DNA of 64,000 nucleotides from Anaeramoeba flamelloides (GCA_027625915.1 JANTQA010000040.1:2418001-2482000); one strand, 5' to 3'; positions 35,801 to 47,200 are shown, counted from the first letter of the stretch. A program made the numbers and translations. Notes: generated from the sequence alone by a model not told the origin.

Positions 35801-38800
35801 TTACCAGATTTTCTTTTAAATCCTTGCACTACTATAATGAGTTACAATAAATTATAAACTAAAAATGGAATTTGCACATGGTGATAGCTTTTGAGTAAAT
35901 GTAACTAAATTTGTAAAAAATATTCACAAAAATTCCTAGTCAGAAAAAAATCTTATGAATTTAATTTTTCAAAAAGTGGGAAACAAAAGATTTAAAAAAG
36001 GTTACTCATATGGTTTAAAAAAGCGAGTCAAGCGGTTTGATCAACACTTTTAAAAGTTTTGGTAATCAATGTTTTAAAATAGATGTTTGAATTTAATTCT
36101 TCTCTTTTACAGTTAAAAAATAAAGACTTTTCATTCCAGAAAAAAATTGTCATTATGGAAAAAAATTGTCAAATCAGTTTTATTTATAAAATTTTAGGTA
36201 AACAGGAAAATTTTTCAATTAATTTATGAATATTTTGATAATTTCTATCAATAAAAAGAAATTTAAATTCAAAAAGAAATTAGGAAATTTATCTCTTCCT
36301 TATTTAGAAAAATTAATAAAGTTTAATCAAAGAATAAATAATAAAATTAATTGGAATTCAAAAGATATTATTGAACTAAAAAAAGAAATATACAAATACG
36401 CATATAACGAGTTGTTGAATTCAACAAGTTGGAAGGTCCAAAAATATTTCATAATAATAAAAAATCAAAATTATTTATTTAAAATTCAAAAATATTTAAG
36501 TTATCCCTCAAGCTCAACAATTCTAAAATTCAGAACATTCACTAACTGTTTAAATAGATATTACTATGTAATTAATAAAAATTCAAATAAATTTTGTCCT
36601 TTATGTTTAAAATATAAACAAAAGGAAATTATAGAAAATATTGATCACTTTTTATGGATATGTCCTTTCTATGAAAAAGATAGATTAATTTTTCGCAATA
36701 AATTAAAAGAAATAAATCTTAATGAATTGATTTTAAACTGTGATAGTTTGAAATTATTTTCATTAATTAATAATCGTGAAATATATGATTTTACGCTTAA
36801 ATTTCTGAAAGGGAATTTAAGTCTAAGGGCAAATAGAGTGTAATTTACACTTCTTCAATAATAAAAAAAAAAAAAAAAAATTATGAATATTTTTTTTCAC
36901 TGATCAATAAAAATATCTGAAACCTAAATTCCTCAAATTGGATTAACACCTATTGATAAACTCTTAAAGTCGCTTTCGGACGAATGTGAAAATCATAGCA
37001 ACAAAAAATTCAATTTTTACTAAATGTTTTCAATTAAAATCTCAAATTGTGAAAATGGTGAAGATGCTTTAATTTTGGTTTTATTTGATTTTTTGAATTC
37101 ATATATTTTTCTTGTATTTCAAAACAAGCATCAAATCTAAAAAATAGATTGGTTATTAGAATTACGTTAAAAATCCAAAACATCAAATGAAATAAGTAAA
37201 AAAATATTTTTGAAAATGAGAACTTTTACTGGTATTTTATAATTAAAATCGATTTGACAATTTTTTTCCAAAAGGATTAAACAAAAGTATAAATGTAAAT
37301 GATAAATTAATAAACCGGATTTCATTCACAACCAAAAAAATTGAAGACTTGAATAAAATGTTAAACTATTAATAATTTATTAACAGTTGGAAATACTTGT
37401 TTACACAAAAAATTAAGGAATGGCTTTTGTATGTCTGTACTGATAAATTCAAAAAAATTTCAAAAAATTTTTAGTTCAATTTCTATTTTTGTAAATCTTG
37501 TAACTTCTACCTTTAAAAACATTTCTTTGCAAAGAGTGTTTTGAAGATCCACTAATTTTACAAAGTTTCTTCACTTTTAAACCAATAAAATGCTTTATTC
37601 TAAAGCTTTGGTAAATAAATTTACGAAATGAAAAATGAAGCAAAAATTTTCAAACATTTCTTTGAATTTATCAGCAAATCGAACAAAATAAAATTTGTGT
37701 TTAATGATAATGGTATTTGAATAATCAAATGGGAAAAAAATTTCACTTCGTTTCCCTATTTCTCTTTTACAAGAGAGTTTAAAACAATAAAAGCAGACTG
37801 CACTGTTTTGGATCTCATTTTATTTGTTTGGTCTTTTTTTTTTTTTGTGTTTATATGGATATGGAGTGATTTAAGAATCTTAAAAGAAAGAAAGGAATTT
37901 TGAATTGAAAAATAAGGAAAGTGATGTGAAGTTTTATCCCGTTTGTGATTCAAATACCAGCAAAAACTAAAAAACATAACAAATATTTTTAGTTCAGCGA
38001 ACATTTTTTTAATTAGCAAAGCTCGGAGCCTTCAATCATTTTCATTTCAAAGAACACTTCAAAAATCAACTCACTTTATAAAGTTTCTTTATATTTAACT
38101 AAAAACATTCTTTATTCAAAACAAAGTTAAATTTTTTAAAAAAGGAAATTGAATTACATTTTTTTTTACATTTTTTTGGATTTCTCAACAACCAAAAGAA
38201 TAAAACAAGATCTTGGGAAATTTTTTAACTAAAACGAAAAAAAATTCTTTAAATGCCTCGAAACAAACAACAAGTGAATTTTATTCTGTGCTCTTTTTTT
38301 CTTTTTTTAAGCAAGTGGCATTTTTTTAGACAAAAAAAAAGACTACAAAAGACTCAGAGTACCAAATCTTAAAAAAATGATAAAAAGAGGAAAAAAGTAA
38401 AAGAAAAGAAAAAAACAAAATAATATTACCTTCCTTAAAACAAGGAACATCAGGAAACTCCTCTTTTACAGGAGGTTCAATTAGCACATTTATTTTCAAG
38501 TCATGGATTAAATAATTTAGGACGTTTTTCATTACACTTGAAACAAATTGGTTTCTTCTTTTTTTGATCACTAGCACGGTTTGCGGCTTTGACGACCATT
38601 TGATCGGTACATCGTGAAATGGTAATAGAGGGGTGACAAAGTTTCTTTTTTTTTCTAAAAAATTTTTTAAAGGCTCTGTGTCGGTACTTTTGCTTCTGAT
38701 TAATGTAATTCTGGATTTCTGTTTTTTACCATAGATTGAATAACTCTTTCGTATTGAAGATCCTCTTTGTTTTTTCCTTAGACTTGTTTTTGTTGAGAGT

Positions 38801-39171
38801 TGGTTGACTGAATGTGATCGTGGTGGTAATTTTAAAATTTGTACGTTCAAGTTTTCTTCTGAATCAGAGGATGACGAGTTTGTTGTAGAATCTGAATCAG
38901 AGACAGACCTAGAGTCAGAATACGTGTCATAAGAAGATTGAGAACTTGAAGTATAACTTGAATAAGAAGAAGAGGTATAACTTGAAAGTGATATCGTTTT
39001 ATTGTTTTGATCGGATTCTGATTCTGATTCTGATTCCGTAAGTGATATTGGATAATTTTGATCCTTGGTTCGATCGAATTGATAGATTTCAGGAAGGATT
39101 GTATGTGGAATACGGGTGTGTCCTTGGCTTTCAAGTCTTTTAAATGTTTGTTTTTCTTTTTTGTTTGTCAT
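27088..39171 (-). CDS. NAD kinase, split by 8.2-kb and 2.4-kb introns
   Basis: Exons on the minus strand: 39171-38430, 30205-30053 and 27689-27088, in phase, with donors GTAATA and GTAATT and acceptors TTAG and ATAG. The product is 498 residues. It phosphorylates NAD+ to NADP+ using ATP. Residues 1-190 are a Ser-rich, probably disordered N-terminus (SESESESD, SSYTSSS). The kinase fold starts at about 198 with WSSKPQTVLVIKK. Exon 2 carries the catalytic GGDGT (264-268) and LGFL. Exon 3 has NE at 342-343, SGDGVMVTTPTGSTAYSLSA (370-389), ARPLIFP, TFDGR (439-443) and the terminal VSDWF. All motifs expected of eukaryotic NAD kinases are present and intact. The N-terminal exon lies 8.2 kb from the rest; the joins rest on family alignment and phase, not on transcripts. 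Confidence 0.92.
28590..28932. repeat. Dispersed repeat J, copy 1
   Basis: Matches 48090-48520 in the same orientation: GAAAATTGG..TTTATT, GTTTTCTCCAAA..AAAGT, and TATTTTGAAATATAT. The right side of this copy is interrupted by, or merges into, element I. Confidence 0.5.
28934..29573. mobile_element. Inverted-repeat element I
   Basis: Long arms at about 29005-29145 and 29333-29480 are inverted and close to 90% identical by eye (AATGAATTCTTCAGATACC and AATACAATCTTTTATTCAA with their complements), separated by about 190 bp. Weaker similarity runs out to AAGGATATAACC and GGCTATATCCTTT at the edges. No coding content. Confidence 0.65.
30423..31687. mobile_element. Element N with ATCGCGAT subterminal repeats
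   Basis: About 1.26 kb with inverted ends AGATGTTTTGATGATA (left) and TATCATCAAAATCT (right). Close to each end are multiple copies of the palindromic motif (A)TCGCGAT or variants (TCACGAT, TCGTGAT, TCGCAAT): about ten on the left (30455-30630) and about seven on the right (31558-31665). Arrays like this are usual binding sites for a transposase (family knowledge). The interior contains copies of repeats O and P and no transposase. It lies in intron 1 of NAD kinase. Confidence 0.7.
33020..33470. repeat. Dispersed repeat K, copy 1
   Basis: Matches about 47310-47790 in reverse orientation: TTAAGCATTT, TTCCAGGTTCTA, AATTATTTGGACTATTAAAG and ACCGAAAATTT-like parts. It is bordered by palindrome L in both places, so K plus L may be one mobile unit. 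Confidence 0.6.
33408..33443. repeat. Perfect palindrome with 17-bp arms
   Basis: AATAAACCGAAAATTTA followed by a 2-base centre and its exact reverse complement. It sits in repeat K; the second K copy has only a decayed version near 47335-47375. It could form a cruciform or RNA hairpin. Confidence 0.8.
33473..33642. repeat. Palindromic repeat L, two tandem copies
   Basis: 33473-33542 and 33573-33642, each about 70 bp. Each reads AAAAGAATTGAGTAAAAT inward and ATTTTACTCTATTCTTT outward, bracketed by TTTTCCAG and CTTGGAAA-type ends. Arms of about 30 bp are imperfectly complementary, so each unit is a hairpin. A third good copy is at 47234-47304. Confidence 0.65.
33788..33818. repeat. 10-bp tandem repeat (ACTCTACGGC), three units
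   Basis: Three successive units ACTCTACGGC, ACTCTACAGC and ACTCTACGAA, more GC-rich than the surroundings. A palindrome ACTCTAAAATTTTAGAGT follows at about 33830. Confidence 0.6.
34430..34455. repeat. (TC)n / (TTTC)n microsatellite
   Basis: A CTCTCTCTCTCTCT run passing into TTTCTTTC and poly(T) within NAD kinase intron 1. Confidence 0.7.
34930..35422. mobile_element. MITE family D, best copy
   Basis: About 490 bp with long inverted ends: GGGAAAAAAATACC..GACAAGATTTTTAATTGTGA on the left and the complement TTCACAATTAAAAATCTTGTC with GGTATTTTTTTCAC on the right. It matches 40566-41200 along its length (TAATAAACCTA, GTCTCTAGAATACTCAAGT, TAATTTTTATTCTTGTTTTT) and, more weakly, 1870-2342. No ORF. 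Confidence 0.75.
36224..36893 (+). mobile_element. 5'-truncated LINE insertion with 13-bp target duplication
   Basis: The insert 36237-36880 is flanked by an identical 13-bp direct repeat, TTATGAATATTTT (36224-36236 and 36881-36893), and ends in a poly(A) tail at about 36863-36880. It is open for about 200 codons; the frame's ATG at 36226 lies in the target duplication, so it is not the element's own start. The protein is the C-terminal part of a non-LTR reverse transcriptase polyprotein: a zinc-finger-like CPLC..(17-20)..H-F-L-W-I-CPFY motif (36597-36675) after the thumb or connection region. The 3' end has the palindrome GTGTAATTTACAC. The intact frame, tail and perfect duplication suggest a recent insertion. 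It lies on the antisense strand of NAD kinase intron 1. Confidence 0.88.
37700..37970. repeat. MITE family C, copy in NAD kinase intron 1
   Basis: Left end GGTATTTGAATAATCAAATG..TTTCACTTCG, right end GTGATGTGAAGTTTTATCCC..GATTCAAATACCAG, inverted. About 260 bp; no coding content (the minus-strand frame at 37756-38019 crosses it). Confidence 0.6.
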
Positions 39172-40565
39172 TTTAAGAGAACCAGCAAAAAATCGAAAAA
39201 TGAAAAAAAAAAATAAATTATTTTTAAAACTTTTATTATTATCTTGTTTTTTAATACATTTAATAAAGCCTCTCTCACCATTTTCTTCCTAAGTACTGTT
39301 TATTTCTCCGAATATTTCACTTTTTAAGAATACAATTAATGAAACTAGAATTTAAATTTATGATTCGAAAATGGTACTCTTATTACAACCAAAATTGGTT
39401 CCACTTATACGGGATCTTTATTTTACGATAGTTGAGCAAAAATGTTAGGTATTTTAAGGGTGATAATCTCTACTTATAAACTGTGTAGTTGTGAAAATTC
39501 AAAAAATGCATATAGATAAGAAACTGATGAAAAGTTCATTTTTTCAGTAAGATCAATTGTTATTCTTATTTTTTCATCATAAAAGAAAACCTTTAAATTT
39601 ATTTTATTTCCGACAATATAAATAGGTTTTTACCCCATTTAGAACCATTCCCATCATTATTATACAATAACAAGTCTTTGTTGCCAGGAATATTAATATT
39701 AAGATTGTTTTTCTTTTTTATTTTAATTCTTTTGGGTCACCAAAAAAATTGATATATTCAACCATTTTAAAATAATTGTATTTTTTTAAGGAGGATATTT
39801 ATAAACCTTAAATTGTTAAAGTCATTATCAAATTTTACTTAGAAAATGTGTTTTTGTTCAAAGATGAAAATTTTTTTTTTCACAATAATTTTTTCTTGAA
39901 GATATTTAGGAATTAGGTAATTTTATCCTCAAAATTCAAACTCAATTTTTTTCTGACAAAAATGATTCGAATTGTAAAATTGATATTGTGAAAAAGATCA
40001 AACTATTTATTAAAACAATTCTTTAAAATTGAAAAAGTTTTTTTTAAATTTTTTCTGTATATTTTGAAAACCAGAAACCAACTTTTTACAAACATTAAAG
40101 AATAAAAAAAATTTACTATATAGATTTCAATTTCATTGAAAAGCTTTTGTTAGATTTGTATCAAATACCCATTTGTTTAATTACCTATACTTCAATTAGT
40201 TTTATTGTTGGGATTTCATTTGGAATAATAATTGTCAGAAATAATTACAAAATAAAAAATTTTCTTTCAAAATCAAAACTTTCCAACATAAAACGAAAAA
40301 TAAGTAATACTATTTTCAAGAATTAACTTAATTGATAATATATATACTTGGTTAATTTTTTTGTTTTCATATTGAAAACATATAAATTTTGGGTTTTCAC
40401 ATAATAAACCCAAATTAATAAATTGCTGGAATTGGGTTAACTTGTCCATTTTGAGAAACCAAAACACAAATTACAAAAAAAAATTTTAAATGATCTGAAA
40501 ATGATTTCATATTATTTTCAAATAATACTACCCACTAAAGGTACAAACTTTAGACTTAATCCAAG
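39172..40565. other. Intergenic, NAD kinase 5' flank
   Basis: AT-rich sequence upstream of NAD kinase; the promoter should lie here. A short minus-strand frame starting at ATG 40447 is considered among the rejected items. No repeat recognised. Confidence 0.4.
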
Positions 40566-41200
40566 GTACAGTGTGAAAAAAATACTGTTCAAGTTTTTTT
40601 AATTGTGAATATTAAAAAAATTTTTGTCTAATTTCAATTATTTTCAATCAAATTCTTTTTATAAATAACAAAATTTTTTATGAACCCAAGTAATAAACCT
40701 AACTAAAGTCCGTTAAAGTGGGATGTCTCTAGAATACTCAAGTGTTTGTTTGATAGTATAAGTAGAACTTTCTTTTTCAAGAAAAACAATCAAGTTTTTA
40801 TACTGGTTTGCTAGAGTTTAAAAAATGATAATTTTTATTCTTGTTTTTTTGATTGGTTAAATGCTGTTTTGAGCGTTTCTGGTTCCATTAATAATTATTT
40901 TAAGAGGTGAATGAGCTAGAATTTTAAAGTTTTATTCTTAAAAATTGGATTTGATTGAAAAAAAAAAGAAATTATTTATTTATTTATTTATAGAAAGGAG
41001 TAATTAAAGAAAAATAATCAAATAAAAAAAAGAGAAGAAGAAAAATAATTAAAATATATATAAAAAATAAATTTATCATTTTCATGGCCAATTAGAAACT
41101 ATCCACCAAAAAAAAAAAGAAATTACACACCAATTTCCCTAATATTCACAATAAAAAATCTACTTTGGGATTTTTTTCATATTCGGTATTTTTTTCACTA
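40566..41200. mobile_element. MITE family D, copy 3, carrying a retroposon insertion
   Basis: Ends CAGTGTGAAAAAAATAC and GGTATTTTTTTCAC, next to TA. The body matches 34930-35422, but with 144 extra bases at 40975-41118 (retroposon E). Without that insert its length equals the 34.9-kb copy. Confidence 0.75.
40975..41118. mobile_element. Short retroposon E with 7-bp target duplication and poly(A)
   Basis: The insert is flanked by GAAATTA at 40968-40974 and 41119-41125 and ends CCACC plus about 11 A. Its body (GAAAGGAGTAAT.AAAG, GAGAAGAAGAAAAATAATTA) matches 53835-53965. A SINE or a 5'-truncated LINE tail is possible; no tRNA-like promoter was seen. Confidence 0.7.
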
Positions 41201-44200
41201 ATTTACCTAAAAAATCTCAAATTAAGAGACCTTTTTTGGAATTCTTTTTTGAAACAAATTATTATACTAGAATTTGAAACTTGTGATTTAATTTTAGATT
41301 TTTTTTGTACCTTAAATTTTATTGAGGGTTTATGTCTAAAAAGTGGAACTGGTGGTAAAATAGTACGAAATTTTGATATATTCGATTAAAAAAATCATTA
41401 TATTACATAAGAAACACTACGATTTTCCATAAAAGCTAGATTAAGACTTAAATTTAACTCTTGTTTCACTAATCTAATCGCCTCCAAAGTTCGAAAAAAA
41501 TATATTTCTTTGATTTTTTCTTTAAATTAAAACACACTTTATTGAAAAATTGTTTTAAAAAAGAAAAAAAAATTGTAAATATCAATTTTTCCCATTTAAT
41601 TTGGAAATAACATCATGGAATTTATTTTTTGAAAAGATAGTTTCTGTAAAAGAATGAACATATTTTTTAATGGGATAATAAATCGAATTAATTTTTTTTT
41701 TCTCTAAACTAACAGTGGTATTCTTTATACAGGGATCCAATTAAACTAGATAAATAAACCCATTTTGAAAATTTTAGAGAAATGGATTGTAATTTTTAAA
41801 AGAGTTCATTTTTTCCAATTCAATTTTTAGTAAATTGGATTTAATACTTTTTGTTATTAAAATTTTTGATTAAATAAACAAAAAGAAAATTTTTCAAGAA
41901 CCTTTTTTTTTGGGAATCTATCTTTTTGTATTTTCTAATGTTTTTTTTACAAAAAAATAGCATTGAAAATCTAATCTTATTTTGTAAATACACAAAAAAT
42001 AAATCAATATTGAATACAAGATCTAGAAAAAAAATTGATCATTTTTTGATATTTTAATACTTTATTAAATTTTTTGAAATTTAAAATATTAGGCCATATT
42101 CTTTTTTTCATGCAAAGAGTAAAAATAACCAAGTTTCGTCATTTAAATTGGTATTTTCTATTGTTGGTTCCTTTTATTTAATTGATTATTTGATTTGATT
42201 TTTTTTTTTTTATTGTAAATTTTACAAATAAAATAGTAAAAGGTTTTAATTGTGTTTAGTCTTAAGATTATTACCATCGGGTGGGAATAATTGGGTGTTG
42301 GTGGTTTATTATTGATAAAAAGGTATTTCTTTTGGTTTAAAGTTGAATTTTCCAGAAAATTTTTAAAAAAGTATTATTTGGGAATTATTAATTTAAGGGT
42401 TTGATGTTTTTTCCCAGATTTTGTTGTTAAAAAAAAGAAAAAATTGACAAATGTGTTCTTAGAAAGTAAAAAAATTGTATTTTTTTAAAGTTTAAAATAA
42501 TAAATATAATTTTTGGGAAATTAAGTTGATTTTTATATTGGATTATTTTAGAACTTATGGGTTTAATTTTTCAAGTGTATTTTGGTAAAAACCAATTTTC
42601 ATAGATAATATTTCTTTCTTCTTTCAAAGAAAATAGATATTTTTTTAGAAATAATTCAAAAATATGTTTGAGTTTTGAACTTTTCCTTAATGAGAATGAG
42701 AAAAATTAGATCAATTTTTTAAAAGTAAGTATTTATTTCTGAAAATCGCTATAAAAGTACTCAAGTTTTTTGTTTTGTTTTTTAATTTCAAGTGTGGTAA
42801 AATTTGTTTGAATTTGTTTTTAAATCTATTTGAAGATTTATTATCGTTTGATGGCCTTTACTTGAATAAAACTGTTGTTTTTTCCATCTTCTTGTTTAAC
42901 ATGCAGGACTAATCCCCAAGAGTTCTTGTGCCTTATTTTACTCATTTTTGAAAGTGGAACCCTTGAGTTTAAAAGTAAAAGTTAAAATAAGAACGTAATT
43001 AGTTCAAATATTCTCAATTTTTTCAAATTTTTAGTTTTTTCTTTTCTAATTATTGATTTTTTTTGGTATTTTTTCTCTTACAAGTAATCCTACTCAAGAT
43101 TATCCCAATTTTTAGAATTTTTTTCCAAATAATAGAACTTGAGGAAACCAGTAACATATTGAATTATGGTTTATTGTCAGTTTCTTTGATTGTTTAAAGT
43201 AAAGGCTTTATTATAAAAGAAAAATGGTTTTATGTTACTAATAGTGTTTGTTCACCATTCTCGATCACTTATCAAAACAACTGTTTCAGATTTTATTAGT
43301 TGCTTCCCTTTAAAATAAAAAACACTTTATTTTCAAATTATTTTTTAAACAACAAAAATCAAATTATATGAATGACAACCTTCGGAAACATTTTTTAATT
43401 TTTTTATTATATTTTGTGGTTTTTTTCGATCTTTACTAAAAAATTCCTTTTTGTAAAAGCATTTATAATCTGAAGGATCGGACAACAAAATTTTGGACAC
43501 AAACAAAAATCTATCATTTTAATTGAAATACCTTTACTTCACTCTCAACAAAATTTGAAAGCTCTTGAAAAGTTAACTTTTAGAAACCAAGTTTCGAGTT
43601 GTAGAAAGACACCAAAGTGCCAGATTGTGATGAAAACCCTTTCTTAGGATCTACTTTGCGAAAATTCATTCAGTTTTATTAAAATTTCTCTTTTGATCAA
43701 TGTTTGATTCGCAAAAAATCTCAAATCAAGAAATTCTAAAAACGTTCATTGTTCTTAATTGATATGAGAGATCTAGAAAAAATAAATAATCTCAAGTAGA
43801 TCAATAATTTTAAAAAGTGAAAACACAAAACATTAAAATAAAAACCCGTACCAAAAATTACACCATTACTCCAAGGTGAATAATTTAGAAAAATAGTTGA
43901 TTTTTTCATTTTTTCAAAATTCGAAAGTAAATAAAAAATAGCATTTGAGAAAAGATAAGAAATTCCTAATGGTAAACAAAAAGTTTTGTTTTTATGTATT
44001 TCTTTTGTTTTTGATCCAAAACGAAATGAGCAAATATAACAGATCAAAATTAATTTTTAAAAATCAAAAATATTTTCTTAAAAATACACAAGAAAATTAC
44101 AGAAAACAATCTTAAAATTCCGAAAAAAAACAGAGTACTAATGAATATTGTCACAACAATCAGAATTATTTTCAAATAAGCAAATGAGAAACAGCGAACT

Positions 44201-44278
44201 TTTGTTCTTATTTTTATTTTTTTTAATTTGGGAATTTTTTCTCTTTTTCAACTCCTCCAAAAGAACAATTGTTTTAAA
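41201..44278. other. Intergenic between NAD kinase and Ras
   Basis: About 3 kb of AT-rich DNA. A degenerate family-F MITE lies at about 41200-41357 (right end AAAAAGTGGAACTGGTGG), and a weak F-like end near 42930. A minus-strand frame at 43736-44047 is slightly coding-like but unassigned. The Ras promoter lies near 44000-44278. Confidence 0.4.
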
Positions 44279-47200
44279 ATGGGTGAACGGTTTAGGGTTG
44301 TGTTAATTGGTGGCTCTGGTGTTGGTAAATCAGCTATTTCGATAATGTTTCTTCAAGGAACATTTATTTCAGAGTAATGAGTTTCTCCAGTTTCTTTCGC
44401 TAAAAACACAAATCGTTGAAGAATAAATTCTTTTTTTTCTTAAATAATTCTTATTCTACCTGTTAAAAACACAACACAATCGGTGCTTTCTCTTTCTAAA
44501 TATGCTTCTTTTAAATGAACCTTTTTAAACAATCTAATGAAACACAGATATGATCCAACGTTAGAAGAGACCTACCGAAAAACTATTACGATCAATGGAA
44601 AGTGTTGTTTGTTAGACATTTTAGATACAGCAGGCCAAGAAAGATACCATACTTTGGAGTCGCATTATGTTAGAAATGGGGATGGGTTTATAATTGTATA
44701 TTCAATTACCTCAAAGGCAACATTTTCAAATGTTTCCAAGCTTTATGATTTGGTAAATTATTGATTTTTCTTGAGTTTAAACAACTTTTTAATTTTATTT
44801 TTTTTTACCCAACTCTTCTTTTTATTTTGAAAAATTGTTCAGACCCACAATTTTCGATGACACAGAGACCTCAAAACTTCTTGTAATATAAACTCAAAAT
44901 TAAAATATATTTGTTAGCTGACGTTTTCCAAAGTATAAATTTTTCCCATTTTGTTTTAATTTCATAAATCGTGTTTCATCACAAGTAAATTGATAAAGGA
45001 ATACTCACTTTCCAAATGAATTATGGGGGATACATTCCAAATACAACCCTTTCATTTTATTGAAGTTGGAGGCGATCTTTAACCAAAGATTAAAATAAAA
45101 TTTTTTTCTCAAAATATTGGTGTTTTTAGATTTTTTGTCTTATTGGAAAGATCCACTGACCACAAAAGAATAATAAAGATGAAATGTTTGGGAAAAAAAG
45201 GGAAACTCGGAAAAAGTTCAACAAGAAATTTAGTTTGGTACATTAATAGAAACCGAAAATGAAAAATAAGATCAATTAATAAAAGAAAAAATAAACAATA
45301 ATTAAAGGTCAAATGAGGACTAACCACACCAATAGTTTTTTTAATATTATTTTTTAGAAATAGGGTTTTTCTTTGATTGATCTATCATTATAAATTTGTT
45401 GCAAAAATTGAATCTTTTTGAGATCTCCAAAACCACTCTCATTGGATTTTGATAATCAAAGGAGATTTAAAATGTAATTGTTGATTTGATTATAATAATA
45501 CTGTTATTTTCCAATTAATATACTGGTATTTGAATTCTAAATGGGATAAAATTTTCACTTCTTTTTCCAAATTGTTCTTTTCTCGAAAGAGTTTTTCAAA
45601 AAAGTGTGTTGCTAAACTCTGTTTCAGTAAAAGGGGCCCAACGTTTTTTTCAAATATCAATTATTTTATATAATTGACCTTTGAAGAACAAATAAGAAAT
45701 AAAGAGAATAATACACCTCAAAGAAATGTTGAGACATGTCTGAAAGAAAACTAATTAATCAATAGCTTTTCTTAAAAATTGAAAAACTCAAATTCTTAGG
45801 GTTTATTGAGAAAAACAAGGATGTTCGTTTTGAACTTCTACTGATATTTGAATAATAAATATGAAACATTTTTCACTTCATTTTCCATACTTTTCTTTTA
45901 GAAATTAAACCCCCAAACAAAGTTTGTTGGTATTTGTTGTCTCTATTTGAAAAAGGAAATGAAAAATGAAGTGAAAATTTTTCACATTTATTAAACAAAT
46001 ATCAAGATCAAAGATCGAATTGAATTGTAATAGAAATCAATAGATTTCTCAACAATCTTTACATGGTTTCAATGACCTTAGACTAACAAGTTTTTACCAA
46101 GTGACTATTGATCTTGCAATAAAAATTTTTTGCAAATGAATGACGTTTTTAAAAAAAAAATCGAAAAAAAAAAACAAAAATGTGTAGAAATGATGAAAAA
46201 ATGATTTCAATTTTGAAAATTTCCAAAATAAAATTTTTCTTCTAATATCTATGCAAACCCTTTAAACACGTGTATTATACCATTACAACTGGGCCCCTTT
46301 GACTGAAAAATAGTTTATTTGGTCTCTATTTGAAAAATGGAAATTGAAAATGAAGTGAAAATTTTACCCATTTATCATTCAAATATCAGTATGAAAATGT
46401 TTATTTCTATTTCCAAAATGAATATTAATTATCTATGTTACAATCAAAATTACCAGAGTAAAAATTTTGTCTTAGAGTTAACAAAGGAAGTTTAATTTAT
46501 TGTCTAAAAATATCATTTCTAAACGATGACATAAAGATCTTTGGTTTTACTTCAACTTAATATTCAAAGAAAAATATTTTGGAATGTGAACTAAAAATTT
46601 TCATTTTTTAATTGGAAAATAATAGTATAACAAATTATTCTTTGAAGTTATTTTGAGACTTCTTTTTGTTGGTTTGACTTTTCATTTTCAGTTTCTATTA
46701 GTGTACCGAATTAAATATCGTGTTGAACTTTTTTTTTTTGTTTCCCTTTTTTTCCGAAAAATAATATGAATTTATTCGGAAATTAATAAAATTTACCGAG
46801 TTATTAGCGCGTTGGCATAAATAACAGACTTAAATGAAAAAATAATAGGATAAACATCTTTCTAGGACTAGTATGAAAAAACTAATACCTTAAAATTCCA
46901 AGTTAGACAAAAATATGACTTCAATGAACATTTTATCCCTACCAATAAAGTTTATTTGCAATATATCCAATCATTTCAAGAATTCAACTTCTCGTGACTA
47001 TTGTATTTATTGTTGTTTATAATAATACCATTTTCAAAACCCTCTAGTTGAAAAAAAAAGGGTATTTTTCGGAGTAAAACATTTTAAAACGCTTAACAAA
47101 TAAAATTTTGTTCAATTCAACTCTGAGATATTTTTTTTGATAGATAATAACTAATAGTTTTAAAAAATGTACTCCTTTAATAAAACTGGAATAGAGAAAA

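Larger units (their letters stand above)
30206..38429 (-). other. NAD kinase intron 1 (8224 bp)
   Basis: Starts GTAATATT at 38429 and ends ATTAG at 30206 on the minus strand. It contains element N (30423-31687), repeat K (33020-33470), palindromes L (two copies), a perfect 36-bp palindrome at 33408-33443, a 10-bp tandem repeat at 33788-33818, a (TC)n tract near 34430-34455, a family-D MITE (34930-35422), a LINE insertion (36237-36880) and a family-C MITE (37700-37970). The remaining parts are AT-rich without features. Confidence 0.85.
45520..46393. mobile_element. MITE family C (outer) interrupted by element B
   Basis: Inverted ends ATACTGGTATTTGAATTCTA (45520 on) and TATCATTCAAATATCAGTAT (to 46393), with TTTTCACTTC / GAAGTGAAAA inside them. 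The outer element is about 170 bp once the inserted B (45615-46315) is removed. Confidence 0.7.

Noticed and set aside
40345-40447. Possible minus-strand first exon starting MDKLTQFQQFINLGLL with a GTATAT donor
   Set aside because: Only about 34 codons, no family, and no following exon could be located before the NAD kinase start.
43736-44047. Minus-strand frame with coding-like sequence (SPWSNGVIFGTGFYF) upstream of Ras
   Set aside because: It has no ATG at its start and no recognised family; splice sites can be proposed (acceptor near 43978, donor near 43850), but no partner exon was found.
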